A stretch of 64,000 nucleotides of DNA, from assembly GCA_035645145.1 (NCBI GenBank), contig DASQNC010000025.1, forward strand, positions 186,001-250,000, in the 5' to 3' direction. This DNA comes from Azospirillaceae bacterium. GTDB taxonomy: Bacteria > Pseudomonadota > Alphaproteobacteria > Azospirillales > Azospirillaceae. The notes beneath the pieces were generated by a model. It was not told the DNA's origin. It was given only the letters and a program-made list of their open reading frames with translations, and searched no databases. Made by a program: the position numbers and the translations under genes. Positions 8,176 through 20,118 of the stretch are shown here, one piece after another (position 1 is the first letter of the stretch; the number at the start of each line of letters is the position of its first letter).

Positions 8176-8785
8176 GCGTCTGGCCGGCCAAAGGGGTGGC
8201 CAGCATGGAGGGGCGCTGAACGAAGGCCCCGTACCAATCCGCCAAACGCGGCCGGCCCGGCAGGAACGGCGGCAGTTCGCGGAACTCGAGCCAGCTCAGA
8301 CACGTCGCCAGCGCGATATGGCCGATCGTCACCGGTCCATCCAATGCGACCTCGCGCTCGATGAAATCATAGGCCTCGACAAGCTTTGTCCTCAACCCGT
8401 CCTGCAGCGCGGGATAGCGCAAGGCTTCCGGGCGGCGCTCGGTTTCCCAGCGGAGTTCAATGCCCGCTTGGCACATGCCCTGCGCAAGCGCCTGGAGCCG
8501 CAGGGCGAGCAACCGGGCGGTGCCGGTTTGCGGAATGAGCTTTTCGCCATCGTGGAGGCCGTCGAGATAGTCACAAATCACGTCGGAGTCGAAGAGGGGG
8601 AAACCATCGGGCAACACGAGCACGGGCACCCGGCCCAGGGGATTGGCGGCAAAGACGGTGTCGTTGCGCCGGAGCGGGCTCGTTTCATGGTGGATGACCT
8701 CCAGCTTCCCGGCGAGGCCCGCCTCGTGGGCGAAAACCAGGACCTTGCGGGCATAGGGGGAATGGGTCTGGTAGAACAACTGCAC
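8168..8785 (-). CDS. Glutathione S-transferase family protein
   Basis: 205 residues from a GTG start at 8785, chosen because AGGAG lies just upstream and the N-terminal thioredoxin-like fold begins at once (VQLFYQTHSPYARKV); an in-frame ATG at 8860 would add 25 residues with no domain content. The glutathione-binding NPLGRVPVLVL and FDSDVICDYL segments are visible, followed by an all-helical C-terminal domain containing the LDGPVTIGHIALAT block. It overlaps dpaL by 8 bp and is probably the first gene of a two-gene operon. Its actual substrate, and why it accompanies diaminopropionate breakdown, are unknown. Confidence 0.85.
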   Translation of the reverse strand: MQLFYQTHSPYARKVLVFAHEAGLAGKLEVIHHETSPLRRNDTVFAANPLGRVPVLVLPDGFPLFDSDVICDYLDGLHDGEKLIPQTGTARLLALRLQALAQGMCQAGIELRWETERRPEALRYPALQDGLRTKLVEAYDFIEREVALDGPVTIGHIALATCLSWLEFRELPPFLPGRPRLADWYGAFVQRPSMLATPLAGQTHD

Positions 8786-8908
8786 CGTCGTCTCCTGTCG
8801 TGTCCCGAGTGTTCGGCTTGCGCGCGCATCTTGCCGCGCCGTGTTAAGGTCGAGCCGCATACAACCCGCACTTGATGCGGTTTTGCCGCGGCGGCGACGG
8901 AAATCACG

Positions 8909-9382
8909 ATGTCGAACGAACCCACCCTGGACGCGCTGGATCGATCACTGCTCGCCCGGGTCCAGGAGGACGCCCGCCTTACGGCCGAAACCCTCGGGGC
9001 GGAGATCGGATTGTCGGCCGCGGCCGTGCAGCGCCGGCTGAAGCGGATGCGTGACGAGGGGATCATCCTGCGCGAAATCGCCCAGGTCAGCCCGCGGGCG
9101 CTGGGACAACGCATGACCTTCATCGTTGCCGTCGAGATGGAGAGGGAACGTGCCGACATCCTGGACGCCTTCCGCCGGCGCGCGGATGCCGAGCCCAATG
9201 TCCAGCAATGCTATTACGTGACCGGCGAGGCCGATTTCTTCCTGGTGATCGTCGCGCGCGATATGGACGAGTTCGAAGCCCTGTCGCGGCGTCTGTTCCA
9301 GGAAGACTCCCATGTCCGCCGGTTCCGAACGTCCATTGTAATGGGCCGGGCCAAGGTGGGCGTCAGCATCCCCGTCGGCTAA
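8909..9382 (+). CDS. Lrp/AsnC-family transcriptional regulator
   Basis: 157 residues. The N-terminal winged HTH spans about residues 8-55 (LDRSLLARVQEDARL, then AEIGLSAAAVQRRLKRM), followed by a RAM/AsnC effector domain with VQQCYYVTGEADFFLVI. Such proteins form octamers that sense amino acids. It is divergent from gst-dpaL with a 123-bp shared promoter region, so it most likely controls that pair in response to an amino acid, perhaps diaminopropionate (inference). It is convergent with dnaE2, with only 18 bp between stop codons. Confidence 0.92.
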   Translation: MSNEPTLDALDRSLLARVQEDARLTAETLGAEIGLSAAAVQRRLKRMRDEGIILREIAQVSPRALGQRMTFIVAVEMERERADILDAFRRRADAEPNVQQCYYVTGEADFFLVIVARDMDEFEALSRRLFQEDSHVRRFRTSIVMGRAKVGVSIPVG

Positions 9383-9400
9383 GGCCGAGCACACGGAGCC

Positions 9401-12597
<3,197 letters not shown>

Positions 12598-12601
<4 letters not shown>

Positions 12602-14115
12602 CCGAACAGCCCGTGCATCCACCAGCGGGCGCCGGCCTCGGGCGCACCGTCCCGGAACAGCCAGAACCGGCCGCCCGCTTCGTCCTCGACCCGGTAATAG
12701 TCGCGCAATGCCGCCACTTCGGACTCGCTCCGCCACCATTCACCGAAGATGCGTTCCGGCCCGTCGGCGTGGCGCACCCGGTGCCGGCCGCGCCGCCAGA
12801 CGAACAGGACCGGCGGATGGTCGGGCAGCATCGCCACGACCTCCACCGGCTCCGGCGGGGCCAGCAGGCGGGCCGGGCGGGGCAGGGCGGGGGGCCAGGT
12901 GGCGCCGACCGGCGGGGCGAGGGGCGGCACGGTGCGGACCGACCGCTCCGGGACATCGCTTTCGACCGGCGCCACCCGGTACAGGCGCGACGGACCCAGC
13001 CGGTTCAGCAGCCGGTCCACAAGGGGCGACAGGTCCGCCGCATCCCCGGCGCCGGCCAACCCGCCGGCTCCCAACTGCGCCGGTGACAACGGCTCGGCCA
13101 GGGGGGCGGACAGGATCATGGCCTCCACCCCCAGGCCGGGATCGAGGGTGTCGAGCCGGTCCGCCAGCAGGGCGGCGAGACGGCCGGCATCGCGGGTGGG
13201 CCGGGCGGTGCCGATGCGGACCGCGGCCGGCCGCCCGTCCACCCGCAGGAACAGCAGGTCCAGGCGCCGCGCCCCGAGCCCGCCCGCCTCCAGGTCGCGG
13301 CAGAGGTCGGCGGCCAACCGCCCGATGGCGCGGCGCAGGTCCTCGGGTGTCGAGACGGGCTCGGCGAACCCCAACCGCCGACGCGGAACACCGGACGGGA
13401 GCACCGGGCTGATCGGCTCCGCCGCCCGCCCCATGGCCTGGTCCAGCCGCCGCCCCACCTCGTTCCCGAACCGCAGCGCGACCGGTGCGCGCGGGGCCGC
13501 GGCCAACGGCCCGATCCGTTCGAACCCCAGACGGCGCAGCCCGTCGACGGCTGCCGGCGGAAGCCGCAGCGCCTCCACCGGCAGATCCGCCAGCGCATCG
13601 GCGTTCCCGCCCGCCGGCACCACACGCACCCGTTCGTCACCGGGGGCGAAGCGGGCGACGGCATGGGCCGCGCCAGGCGTGTCGGCGATGGCGGCACGGG
13701 CCGCGAAGCCCTGGGCGGTGAGACGGCCGACCAGATCCGCCAGCATCGCCGCCTCGCCGCCGAACAGGTGGGCGCAGCCGGTGGCATCGATCCAGATGCC
13801 GCCGGGCGGATCGGGGGCGGCCAGCGGCGCGTACCGGCGCAGGCACCAGGCGGCCAGCCGGGCCAGTGCCGCCGCATCGCCCGCCGCGTCCGCCTCTACG
13901 ACCGTCAAGTCCGGGATCAGCGCGCAGGCGTGCCCGACCGCCATGCCGGGCCGCAGGCCGAGCGCGGCCGCCGCCGCATCGACCGCGGCCAGCACGCGGC
14001 GCGGCCCGACCCGTGACGCGGTGACCAATGGCCGGTCATGCGGAGGCACGCCGTCCTTCCGCCGCAGCCGGTCCGTCGGCCAGGTCGGCAGGAACAGCGA
14101 GACGACCCTGCGCAT
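12598..14115 (-). CDS. imuB: ImuB, Y-family polymerase-like mutasome hub
   Basis: 505 residues. It resembles Y-family polymerases ([15 protein letters not shown] and the [15 protein letters not shown] helix-hairpin region) but lacks a complete set of catalytic carboxylates. This is the known hallmark of ImuB, which bridges DnaE2 to the beta clamp instead of polymerising. The ATG at 14115 is chosen because [17 protein letters not shown] is the standard family N-terminus; the open frame further upstream is proline/arginine-rich read-through of imuA. It overlaps imuA by 80 bp and dnaE2 by 4 bp. It is expressed from the LexA-controlled promoter before imuA. Confidence 0.94.
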
Positions 14116-14833
14116 CGCACGCCTCCAGGATCCATTGGGCCGGCTCCGCCCCCCGGCACCGCAGCAGTTCGACATGCCACCGCGCGCGCCCAAGGCCGGG
14201 GACACCGGTAGGAAAGACGGGGGAGGGAAAGGCGGGGGCGGGAAGGGCGGTGATGCGCCAGCGGGTGACGGCACCCGGTTCCGCCGGGACGGTGTCCGGC
14301 GACGGCCCCCGCCAGCGGCGCAGCACCAGGGCGGGCGTGCCCGAGGCCTCGGCCGCCAACTGCAAGCGGCGCCCGGCATTCATGGGAAGACGGGCCAGCT
14401 CGCCGACCACCCCGGCCAAACCGCGGTGGCGCAAGCCCTCCTCCATGACGAGAAGGATGGTCGCCTCGTCCCGGGCCTCGGCATAGACGACCCGGTCCGG
14501 GTGCAGCCCCGCGCCGGCCAGACCCGGCGCGAACAGGTCGCGGCGCGCCAAGGCCCACAAGACGGGACCCTTCAGACGGGCCAGGATGCCGGCGGCGAAC
14601 AGCGCCGCCGCCGCCGCATGGGTCCCGTCGGGTCCGCCGCCCGACACCTCATGCAGGGCGTTGCGCGCCAGACCGCCGCCGGGCAGATGCGCATCCATGG
14701 CGGCGATGCCGAAGGGCAGGGCGCCCTTGCCCCCACTCCCTCCGTACGCCGTTCCCCCCTGCGCGCCGCCCGCCTCAATCCGCCGGATGCGCTCGCGCAG
14801 GGTCTGGAGGGTACGGGGATCGGGAACAGGCAT
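14036..14833 (-). CDS. imuA: ImuA, RecA-like mutasome protein
   Basis: 265 residues, first gene of the imuA-imuB-dnaE2 mutagenesis cassette. It has a RecA-like core, with GALPFGIAAMDAHLPGGGL near residue 37 and the conserved ALHEVSGGGPDGTHAAAAAL, but the P-loop is degenerate, as usual for ImuA. It also has the LARRDLFAPGLAGAGL and RLPMNAGRRLQLAAEAS motifs of the family. The ATG at 14833 lies 36 bp downstream (in transcription direction) of a perfect alphaproteobacterial LexA box. The glycine-rich stretch GGTAYGGSGGKG near the N-terminus is a variable linker. Confidence 0.93.
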   Translation of the reverse strand: MPVPDPRTLQTLRERIRRIEAGGAQGGTAYGGSGGKGALPFGIAAMDAHLPGGGLARNALHEVSGGGPDGTHAAAAALFAAGILARLKGPVLWALARRDLFAPGLAGAGLHPDRVVYAEARDEATILLVMEEGLRHRGLAGVVGELARLPMNAGRRLQLAAEASGTPALVLRRWRGPSPDTVPAEPGAVTRWRITALPAPAFPSPVFPTGVPGLGRARWHVELLRCRGAEPAQWILEACDAQGRLAVPADLADGPAAAEGRRASA

Positions 14834-14868
14834 GCCGGTTCTGCACGCGGTGCGGGTGACGGGACCAA

Positions 14869-14883
14869 GAACATAACGTGAAC
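14869..14883 (-). promoter_or_regulatory. LexA box (SOS box) of the imuA operon
   Basis: On the minus strand the sequence is GTTC-ACGTTAT-GTTC, an exact match to the direct-repeat LexA site GTTC-N7-GTTC of alphaproteobacteria. It ends 36 bp before the imuA start codon. DNA-damage induction of the cassette follows from established knowledge of this motif. Confidence 0.9.
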
Positions 14884-14978
14884 AATTTTCCCGTCAACCC
14901 GTCATCCGGTGCATTCGGGCAGCCCCTTTCTACGGTGGTCCTGCGAATGGACCGGCGACAACCGCGCCAGCGCGCGTA

Positions 14979-15473
14979 TCAGGCCAAGGCGAGCCTGAAG
15001 CGCGGCAGGACCCGCCCCGGTATGGCTTCGGACGGCACGACACCGTCCTCCACCGCGCCCATGCGCCGGTAAAATCCGGCCGCGTTGGGATCGGAGACGA
15101 TGTCGATCACCCTTGCCCCGGCATTCCGGGCCGCGCGGACCGCCCAGTCGAAAAGGGCGCGCCCCACCCCGGTGCCGGCCGCCCGCGGCTCGATGAAAAG
15201 CTTTGCGAGTTCGCAGGTTTCGCCGTCGATGCCGATTTCGGCAACGCCGACCACCTGCCCGTCCATGACGGCGACCCGCACGCGCGAAGCGCACAGCCTA
15301 TCCGGCGTGAGCGTCAAGGCATCCCGGCACGCGGCCATGAAGGCGTCGTCGTAGCCCCACATGGCCTTCGAACGAAGGCAGAGCCCCGTCAGGATCCCCG
15401 CCTCGTCGGGCCGGGCCGGGCGCAGCAGGAACGCGGTGCCCGGCGGCATCGCGGCATCCGAATTCACGACCAA
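14979..15473 (-). CDS. GNAT-family N-acetyltransferase
   Basis: 164 residues with a full GNAT fold. The acetyl-CoA loop is in ELAKLFIEPRAAGTGVGRALF (about residues 88-108, R-x-x-G-x-G pattern), followed by IDIVSDPNAAGFYRRMGA, the common end of the domain. The segment FMAACRDALTLTP early in the protein is typical of small-molecule or peptide acetyltransferases of unknown target. It follows the liv/CoA-ligase operon by only 10 bp on the same strand and could be co-transcribed, though nothing ties it functionally to that pathway. Confidence 0.85.
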   Translation of the reverse strand: MVVNSDAAMPPGTAFLLRPARPDEAGILTGLCLRSKAMWGYDDAFMAACRDALTLTPDRLCASRVRVAVMDGQVVGVAEIGIDGETCELAKLFIEPRAAGTGVGRALFDWAVRAARNAGARVIDIVSDPNAAGFYRRMGAVEDGVVPSEAIPGRVLPRFRLALA

Positions 15474-15483
15474 GGCGGGCGTC

Positions 15484-16722
15484 CTACCCGTACTTCCGGA
15501 CGTCGTCGATCACCTTGCCGTCGTTGGGCAGGCTGCCGGGCGGAACCAGCTCCACCCGGCCCTTCAGCTTCGTGACCGACTGGAGCGTGCCGGCCACCGC
15601 CTCGGCCAGTCCCGGCTCGGAGGCCGCGACCTCCACACGCAGGACCATCACGTCCGCCCCTTCCGCCCGGTCGACCACCAGCCGGCCGCGCCCGACACCC
15701 GGATAGCGGGCCAGAACGTCGGAGACCTGCTTGGGGTGGACGAACATGCCCTTGACCTTGGTGCTCTGGTCCGCGCGGCCCATCCACCCCTTGATGCGGG
15801 TGTTGGTGCGGCCGCACGGGCTGGGGCCGGCCAGGATCGCCGACAGGTCGCCGGTGGCGAAACGGATCAAGGGGTAATCGGGGTTCAGCACGGTCACGAC
15901 GACCTCGCCGACCTCGCCGTCCGGGACCGGGGTGATGGTGCCCGGCCGCACGATCTCCACGATCACGTGCTCGTCCAGGACCAGACCGTCGCGGGCGGGG
16001 GTTTCATAGGCGACCAGCCCCAGATCGGCGGTGCCGTAGCTCTGCAGCACGGTCAGGCCGCGGTCGGCGTAGAAACGGCGCGCATCGGGCAGGTAGGCGC
16101 CGCCCGACACGTGCCCGTACCGGATGGAGCCGACGTCGCGCCCCATCTCCTCGGCCTTTTCGATGATGACCTTCAGGAAGTCCGGGGTCCCCGCGTAGCA
16201 GCGGGGCCGGACCGCGGCGATCGCCTCGACCTGCTGTTCGGTCTGGCCGGTGCCGGCCGGGAAGACCGCCGCCCCGATCGCCAGCGCACCGCCCTCGAGC
16301 ATCGAACCCGCGGGGGTGAAGTGATAGGAGAAGCAGTTGTGCAGCACGTCCCCGGGGCGCAGGCCCGTCGCCCACAGCGCACGGGCGAAGCGCCAATAGT
16401 CCGGCCGCCGCGCTTCCGGATCGAAGATCGGACCGGGCGAGGCGAAGATGCGGGCCAATCCGCCGGGCGGCGAGGTCGCAAGCCCGCCGAAGGGCGGCTC
16501 CGCGGCCTGGAGCGTGGTCAGATCGGATTTATGGGTCACCGGCAGCCGGGCCAGATCGGCGCGGCTGCGCACATCCATGGCCTCGATGCCGGACAGGATG
16601 CGGGCCCAGCCCGGCGCGCGCTCCTTGGCCAGCCGCACATGGTCGGGCAGGGCCGCCATCAGCGCGGCCTCGCGCTGTTCGGGTGGCCGGGTCTCCAGCT
16701 CGTCGTAGAAGTCGCGATCCAT
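15484..16722 (-). CDS. Phenylacetate-CoA ligase-like adenylate-forming enzyme
   Basis: 412 residues, similar in size and order to PaaK enzymes, which join an aryl acid to CoA through an acyl-adenylate. Visible family features are CYAGTPDFLKVIIEKAE, the SYGTADLGLVAYE adenylation motif, PLIRFATGDLSAI and the C-terminal RADQSTKVKGMFVHP. The usual N-terminal SSGTTGKP phosphate loop is absent; the corresponding place reads RIFASPGPIFDPE, so nucleotide binding may be atypical. The ATG at 16722 follows livF. As last gene of the livG-acs-livHMK-livF operon it probably acts on the imported compound or a product of it. Confidence 0.85.
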   Translation of the reverse strand: MDRDFYDELETRPPEQREAALMAALPDHVRLAKERAPGWARILSGIEAMDVRSRADLARLPVTHKSDLTTLQAAEPPFGGLATSPPGGLARIFASPGPIFDPEARRPDYWRFARALWATGLRPGDVLHNCFSYHFTPAGSMLEGGALAIGAAVFPAGTGQTEQQVEAIAAVRPRCYAGTPDFLKVIIEKAEEMGRDVGSIRYGHVSGGAYLPDARRFYADRGLTVLQSYGTADLGLVAYETPARDGLVLDEHVIVEIVRPGTITPVPDGEVGEVVVTVLNPDYPLIRFATGDLSAILAGPSPCGRTNTRIKGWMGRADQSTKVKGMFVHPKQVSDVLARYPGVGRGRLVVDRAEGADVMVLRVEVAASEPGLAEAVAGTLQSVTKLKGRVELVPPGSLPNDGKVIDDVRKYG

Positions 16723-16754
16723 GGCAACAGTCCTCGGATACCTCGACCGGTTTC

Positions 16755-17600
16755 TCAAATCCACCGCTTGCGGCGCTTGAAACTCTTGAGGTTCTTGAAG
16801 CTCCGCCGCTCGGCGCCGTGGCCGCCCAGGTAGAACTCCTTCACGTCCTCGTTGCTTTCCAACTCCTCGGCGGTGCCGTCCAGCACGACCTTGCCCTGTT
16901 CCATGATGTAGCCGTAGCTGGCCACCGACAGGGCCATCCGGGCGTTCTGCTCCACCAGCAGGATGGTGATGCCGAGATCGCGGTTGAGCTGCCGGATGAT
17001 GCCGAACACCTCCTTCACCAGGAGCGGCGAAAGGCCCATGGACGGCTCGTCCATCAGGATCAGCTTGGGACGGGCCATCAGCGCGCGTCCGATCGCCAGC
17101 ATCTGCTGTTCGCCGCCCGACAGGTACCCGGCGAGCCCCGTCCGCTCCTTGAGGCGCGGGAAGTAGCTGTAGACCATGTCGATGTCGGCGCGGACCTCGC
17201 GGTCGTTGCGGGAGAACGCGCCCAGCCGCAGGTTCTCGACGCAGGTCATGTCGGCGACGATCCGGCGGCCCTCCATCACCTGGAAGATCCCCTTGCGCAC
17301 GATCCGGTCCGGGTCGACGCCGTTGATCCGCTCGCCGTCGAACAGGATGTCGCCGCGGGTGATCTCGCCCTCCTCGGTCTTCAGCAGGCCGGAGATCGCC
17401 TTCAGCGTCGTGGACTTGCCGGCGCCGTTGGCGCCCAGCAGCGCCACGATCCGGCCCTTGGGCACCTTCAGGCTCAGACCGCGCAGGACGAGGATGACGT
17501 CGTTGTAGACGACCTCGATGTTGTTGACCTCCAGCAGCGCCGGCAACTGATCCACCAAGCGCGTCCTGGCCGGCGGCGGGGTGGCGAAAGCGGTGTCCAT
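16755..17600 (-). CDS. livF: Branched-chain-type ABC transporter ATPase, LivF-like
   Basis: 281 residues. Walker A is GANGAGKST, the signature is LSGGEQQMLAIGRALM, Walker B is KLILMDEPSMGLSP, and the H-loop follows in ILLVEQNARMALSVA. The N-terminal ~20 residues and a basic C-terminal extension (RRSFKNLKSFKRRKRW) are longer than in classical LivF (about 235 residues). The ATG at 17600 gives the family start; the in-frame region further upstream is unrelated. It energises uptake with LivG, LivH, LivM and the LivK-like binding protein, all encoded in this operon. It acts on the cytosolic face of the inner membrane. Confidence 0.93.
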   Translation of the reverse strand: MDTAFATPPPARTRLVDQLPALLEVNNIEVVYNDVILVLRGLSLKVPKGRIVALLGANGAGKSTTLKAISGLLKTEEGEITRGDILFDGERINGVDPDRIVRKGIFQVMEGRRIVADMTCVENLRLGAFSRNDREVRADIDMVYSYFPRLKERTGLAGYLSGGEQQMLAIGRALMARPKLILMDEPSMGLSPLLVKEVFGIIRQLNRDLGITILLVEQNARMALSVASYGYIMEQGKVVLDGTAEELESNEDVKEFYLGGHGAERRSFKNLKSFKRRKRWI

Positions 17601-17688
17601 GGGCAAGCCTCGCGGTGCGCGGGAACGGGCGGCTGCGCCCGCCCCGCCGGCCGCAGCCGGGATGGGGCGGGCGCACCGGGTCGGCGGA

Positions 17689-18975
17689 TCACCAGCCCAG
17701 CAGTTCGGTCTTCCGCTCAAGCTCGACGGTGGCGACCTTCTCCAGCTTCATGGTGCCGTTCCGGATCAGATCATCCACCGATCCGGGCTCGGTCGGGCCC
17801 GTCACGACCGCACGGTACAGCGGAACGGTCATCAGGCCGCGATGGTCCTCGCGCGTGAAGGTGGACGGGAAGCAGACCCCTTCGAAGCCCTTGGGCACCC
17901 AGTCCTTGCGGGCGTAGAAGCCGTCGCGGATGCGTTCGGACGTGATGCCGCCGTTCTGGACGGCCGTTTCCATCGCCTCGACCATCAGCATGGCCGCGCA
18001 CACGCCGGCAAGGTAGTGCACCGGACGGTAGGCCGCGCCCGAGGGGTCGGAGATCCGGCTGATCCGCTTCACCGTCTCCATGCCGGGTGCCGTGTTGCCC
18101 CACACCGCCGCCGTGCGGACGGGGAACACCACGCCGTTGGCCGCCGTGCCCGCCGCCTTCATGGCGTTCTCGTCCATGCCCCAGACATTGCCCAGGAACT
18201 GGACGTTCACGCCGGCGGTCTGGCAGGCGCGCAGGACCGAGATGTTGGAACCGGCGGTGTTGCCGAGATAGGCGTAGTTCGCACCCTGGTTCTTCAGCGT
18301 CAGGCACTGGGCGCTGTAGTCGCCGGGCGTCAGCGCGAACTGGATCGCCGGCAGCACATCGAAGCCCAGCTCCTTCGCCATGGCCTCGCCGGCTTCCTTG
18401 GGCGAGTTCGGGTAGGGGTGGTTGGCCCCCATGTGGACGTACTTGGGCCGGCCCTGGCCGCCCTTGGCCTTCCAGTCGTCCGCCGCCCACCGCAGCATGG
18501 CGCGCAACCCGTCGGAATAGGACGGGCCGTAGAAGAAATTGTAGGGCGCCGGCTTTTCCGTACGCGGCGATTTCCCGGCCGGATCGGTCAGGGCCGCCGA
18601 ATAGGAGCCGGAGATGTACGGGATCTTGTCGCGCGTCACGAACGACACCAGCGCCTCGGTGTCGGCCGTGCCCCAACCCTGGATGGCGACGACCCGCTCG
18701 CGGCTGGTCCAGGACTGGTACTGCGAGATCGCGCGCGGCGCCTGGTAGCCGTAGTCGAAGGTGTTGAACCCGACCGGACGGCCGTTGACGCCCTTGCGCT
18801 CCTGGTTCACCCAGTTCAGCGCATCCGCCACGCCGTTGCCGTAGGGGACCCCCACGTCGGACGTGGCGCCCGAGTAGTCCGCCAGATGGCCGATCGGGAT
18901 GCGGTCCTGCGCCAGCGCGGGGGCCGCGAGCGCCATGGCCGCAACAGTGGCGGCGAGGGTCAGCTTGAGTTTCAT
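17689..18975 (-). CDS. Periplasmic substrate-binding protein, LivK-like
   Basis: 428 residues. A clear signal peptide, MKLKLTLAATVAAMALAAP followed by ALAQ, with cleavage likely after ALA near residue 22, precedes a type I periplasmic-binding fold (IPIGHLADYSGATSDVG, then VAIQGWGTADTEALVSF). The ATG at 18975 has an excellent AAGGAGGAAA ribosome site; a start 13 codons upstream lacks it. The high conservation of the DYSGAT opening fits the subgroup found beside acyl-CoA ligases rather than leucine-binding LivK, so the ligand may be an aromatic or aliphatic acid (inference). It delivers substrate to LivH/LivM. Confidence 0.9.
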   Translation of the reverse strand: MKLKLTLAATVAAMALAAPALAQDRIPIGHLADYSGATSDVGVPYGNGVADALNWVNQERKGVNGRPVGFNTFDYGYQAPRAISQYQSWTSRERVVAIQGWGTADTEALVSFVTRDKIPYISGSYSAALTDPAGKSPRTEKPAPYNFFYGPSYSDGLRAMLRWAADDWKAKGGQGRPKYVHMGANHPYPNSPKEAGEAMAKELGFDVLPAIQFALTPGDYSAQCLTLKNQGANYAYLGNTAGSNISVLRACQTAGVNVQFLGNVWGMDENAMKAAGTAANGVVFPVRTAAVWGNTAPGMETVKRISRISDPSGAAYRPVHYLAGVCAAMLMVEAMETAVQNGGITSERIRDGFYARKDWVPKGFEGVCFPSTFTREDHRGLMTVPLYRAVVTGPTEPGSVDDLIRNGTMKLEKVATVELERKTELLGW

Positions 18976-19044
18976 CGTGTTTCCTCCTTGGTTCGTCGGC
19001 TTTTGTTGTTTCACCCCGGCCGTTTCGGGGAATTCGCACCGGTT

Positions 19045-20109
19045 TCAGTGCGAGAACGGGTAGAGCTTCCAATAGGCCTTGATCTGCTTCCAGCGGTGGG
19101 CCAGCCCATCGGGCTCGAAGATCAGGAACAGGATGATGACCGCGCCGATGACCATCTCGCGCAGGTAGGCGATGGACCCGGAGAGCTTCAGGGCACGGTC
19201 GATGGCGCCCCCCTGGAGGGTTTCGACGCCCCATTGCACCGCTTCCGGCAGCAGCACCATGAAGGCGGTGCCCATCAGCGACCCCATCACCGAACCCAGG
19301 CCGCCGATGATGATCATCCCCAGGAATTGGATGGAGAAGAGGATGTTGAACGCCTCGACCGAGACGAACAGCAGGTAGTGGGCGTAGAGCGCGCCGCCGA
19401 GGCCGGCGTAGAAGGCCGAAATCCCGAACGACAGCGTCCGGTACTTGGTCAGGTTGATGCCCATCATCTCGGCCGAGAGGTAATGGTCCCGCACCGCGAC
19501 CAGCGCCCGCCCGTCGCGCGTGCGCATCAGGTTCGCCACCATCAGGTAGGTGACCACGACATAGGCCAGGACGACGTAGAAGTAGGTCTCGTTGCTGTCG
19601 AACCGGAAGCCGAAGATCACCATCGGCTCGGTGATCCGGCCGGCCACGCCGCCGGTGAACCACCGGGCGCGGGCGAAGAAGTCCTCCAGGATGAACTGCG
19701 CCGCGAGCGTGGCGATGGCGAGGTACAGGCCCTTCAGGCGCGCGGCCGGCAACCCGAAGACGATCCCCACCAGCGTGGTCACCAGACCGGCCAACGGAAT
19801 GGCGAAGAACACGGGCACGCCATGCTCGGCGAACCAGGCGGATGCGAACGCGCCGACGCCGAAGAAGGCGGCGTGCCCGATGGAGATCTGGCCGGTGAAC
19901 CCGACCAGGATGTTCAGGCCCAGGGCCGCGATGCCCAGGTAGCCGATCTGGATCAACAGGTTCAGGGTGTAGCGGTCGGCGACGAAGGGCAGGGCGCAGG
20001 CGAGTGCCACCGCCAGGATCACCGCGTTGCGGCTCGTCACCGTCGGGAAGACGGTCGTGTCGGCCTTGTAGCTGGTGCGGAAATCGCCGCTCGGCGTCAT
20101 TGCGGTCAT
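19045..20109 (-). CDS. livM: Branched-chain-type ABC permease, LivM-like
   Basis: 354 residues with about nine hydrophobic segments, starting after a polar ~25-residue N-terminus. Family motifs include GLNILVGFTGQISIGHAAF in the first third and the cytoplasmic coupling segment RDGRALVAVRDHYLSAEMMGI near the middle, then IGGLGSVMGSLMGTAF. It forms the inner-membrane channel with LivH. It is 9 bp downstream of livH, and its own product is followed by the livK gene after 69 bp. The C-terminal FEPDGLAHRWKQIKAYWKLYP is the usual cytosolic tail. Confidence 0.93.
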   Translation of the reverse strand: MTAMTPSGDFRTSYKADTTVFPTVTSRNAVILAVALACALPFVADRYTLNLLIQIGYLGIAALGLNILVGFTGQISIGHAAFFGVGAFASAWFAEHGVPVFFAIPLAGLVTTLVGIVFGLPAARLKGLYLAIATLAAQFILEDFFARARWFTGGVAGRITEPMVIFGFRFDSNETYFYVVLAYVVVTYLMVANLMRTRDGRALVAVRDHYLSAEMMGINLTKYRTLSFGISAFYAGLGGALYAHYLLFVSVEAFNILFSIQFLGMIIIGGLGSVMGSLMGTAFMVLLPEAVQWGVETLQGGAIDRALKLSGSIAYLREMVIGAVIILFLIFEPDGLAHRWKQIKAYWKLYPFSH

Positions 20110-20118
20110 GGGCCGTCC

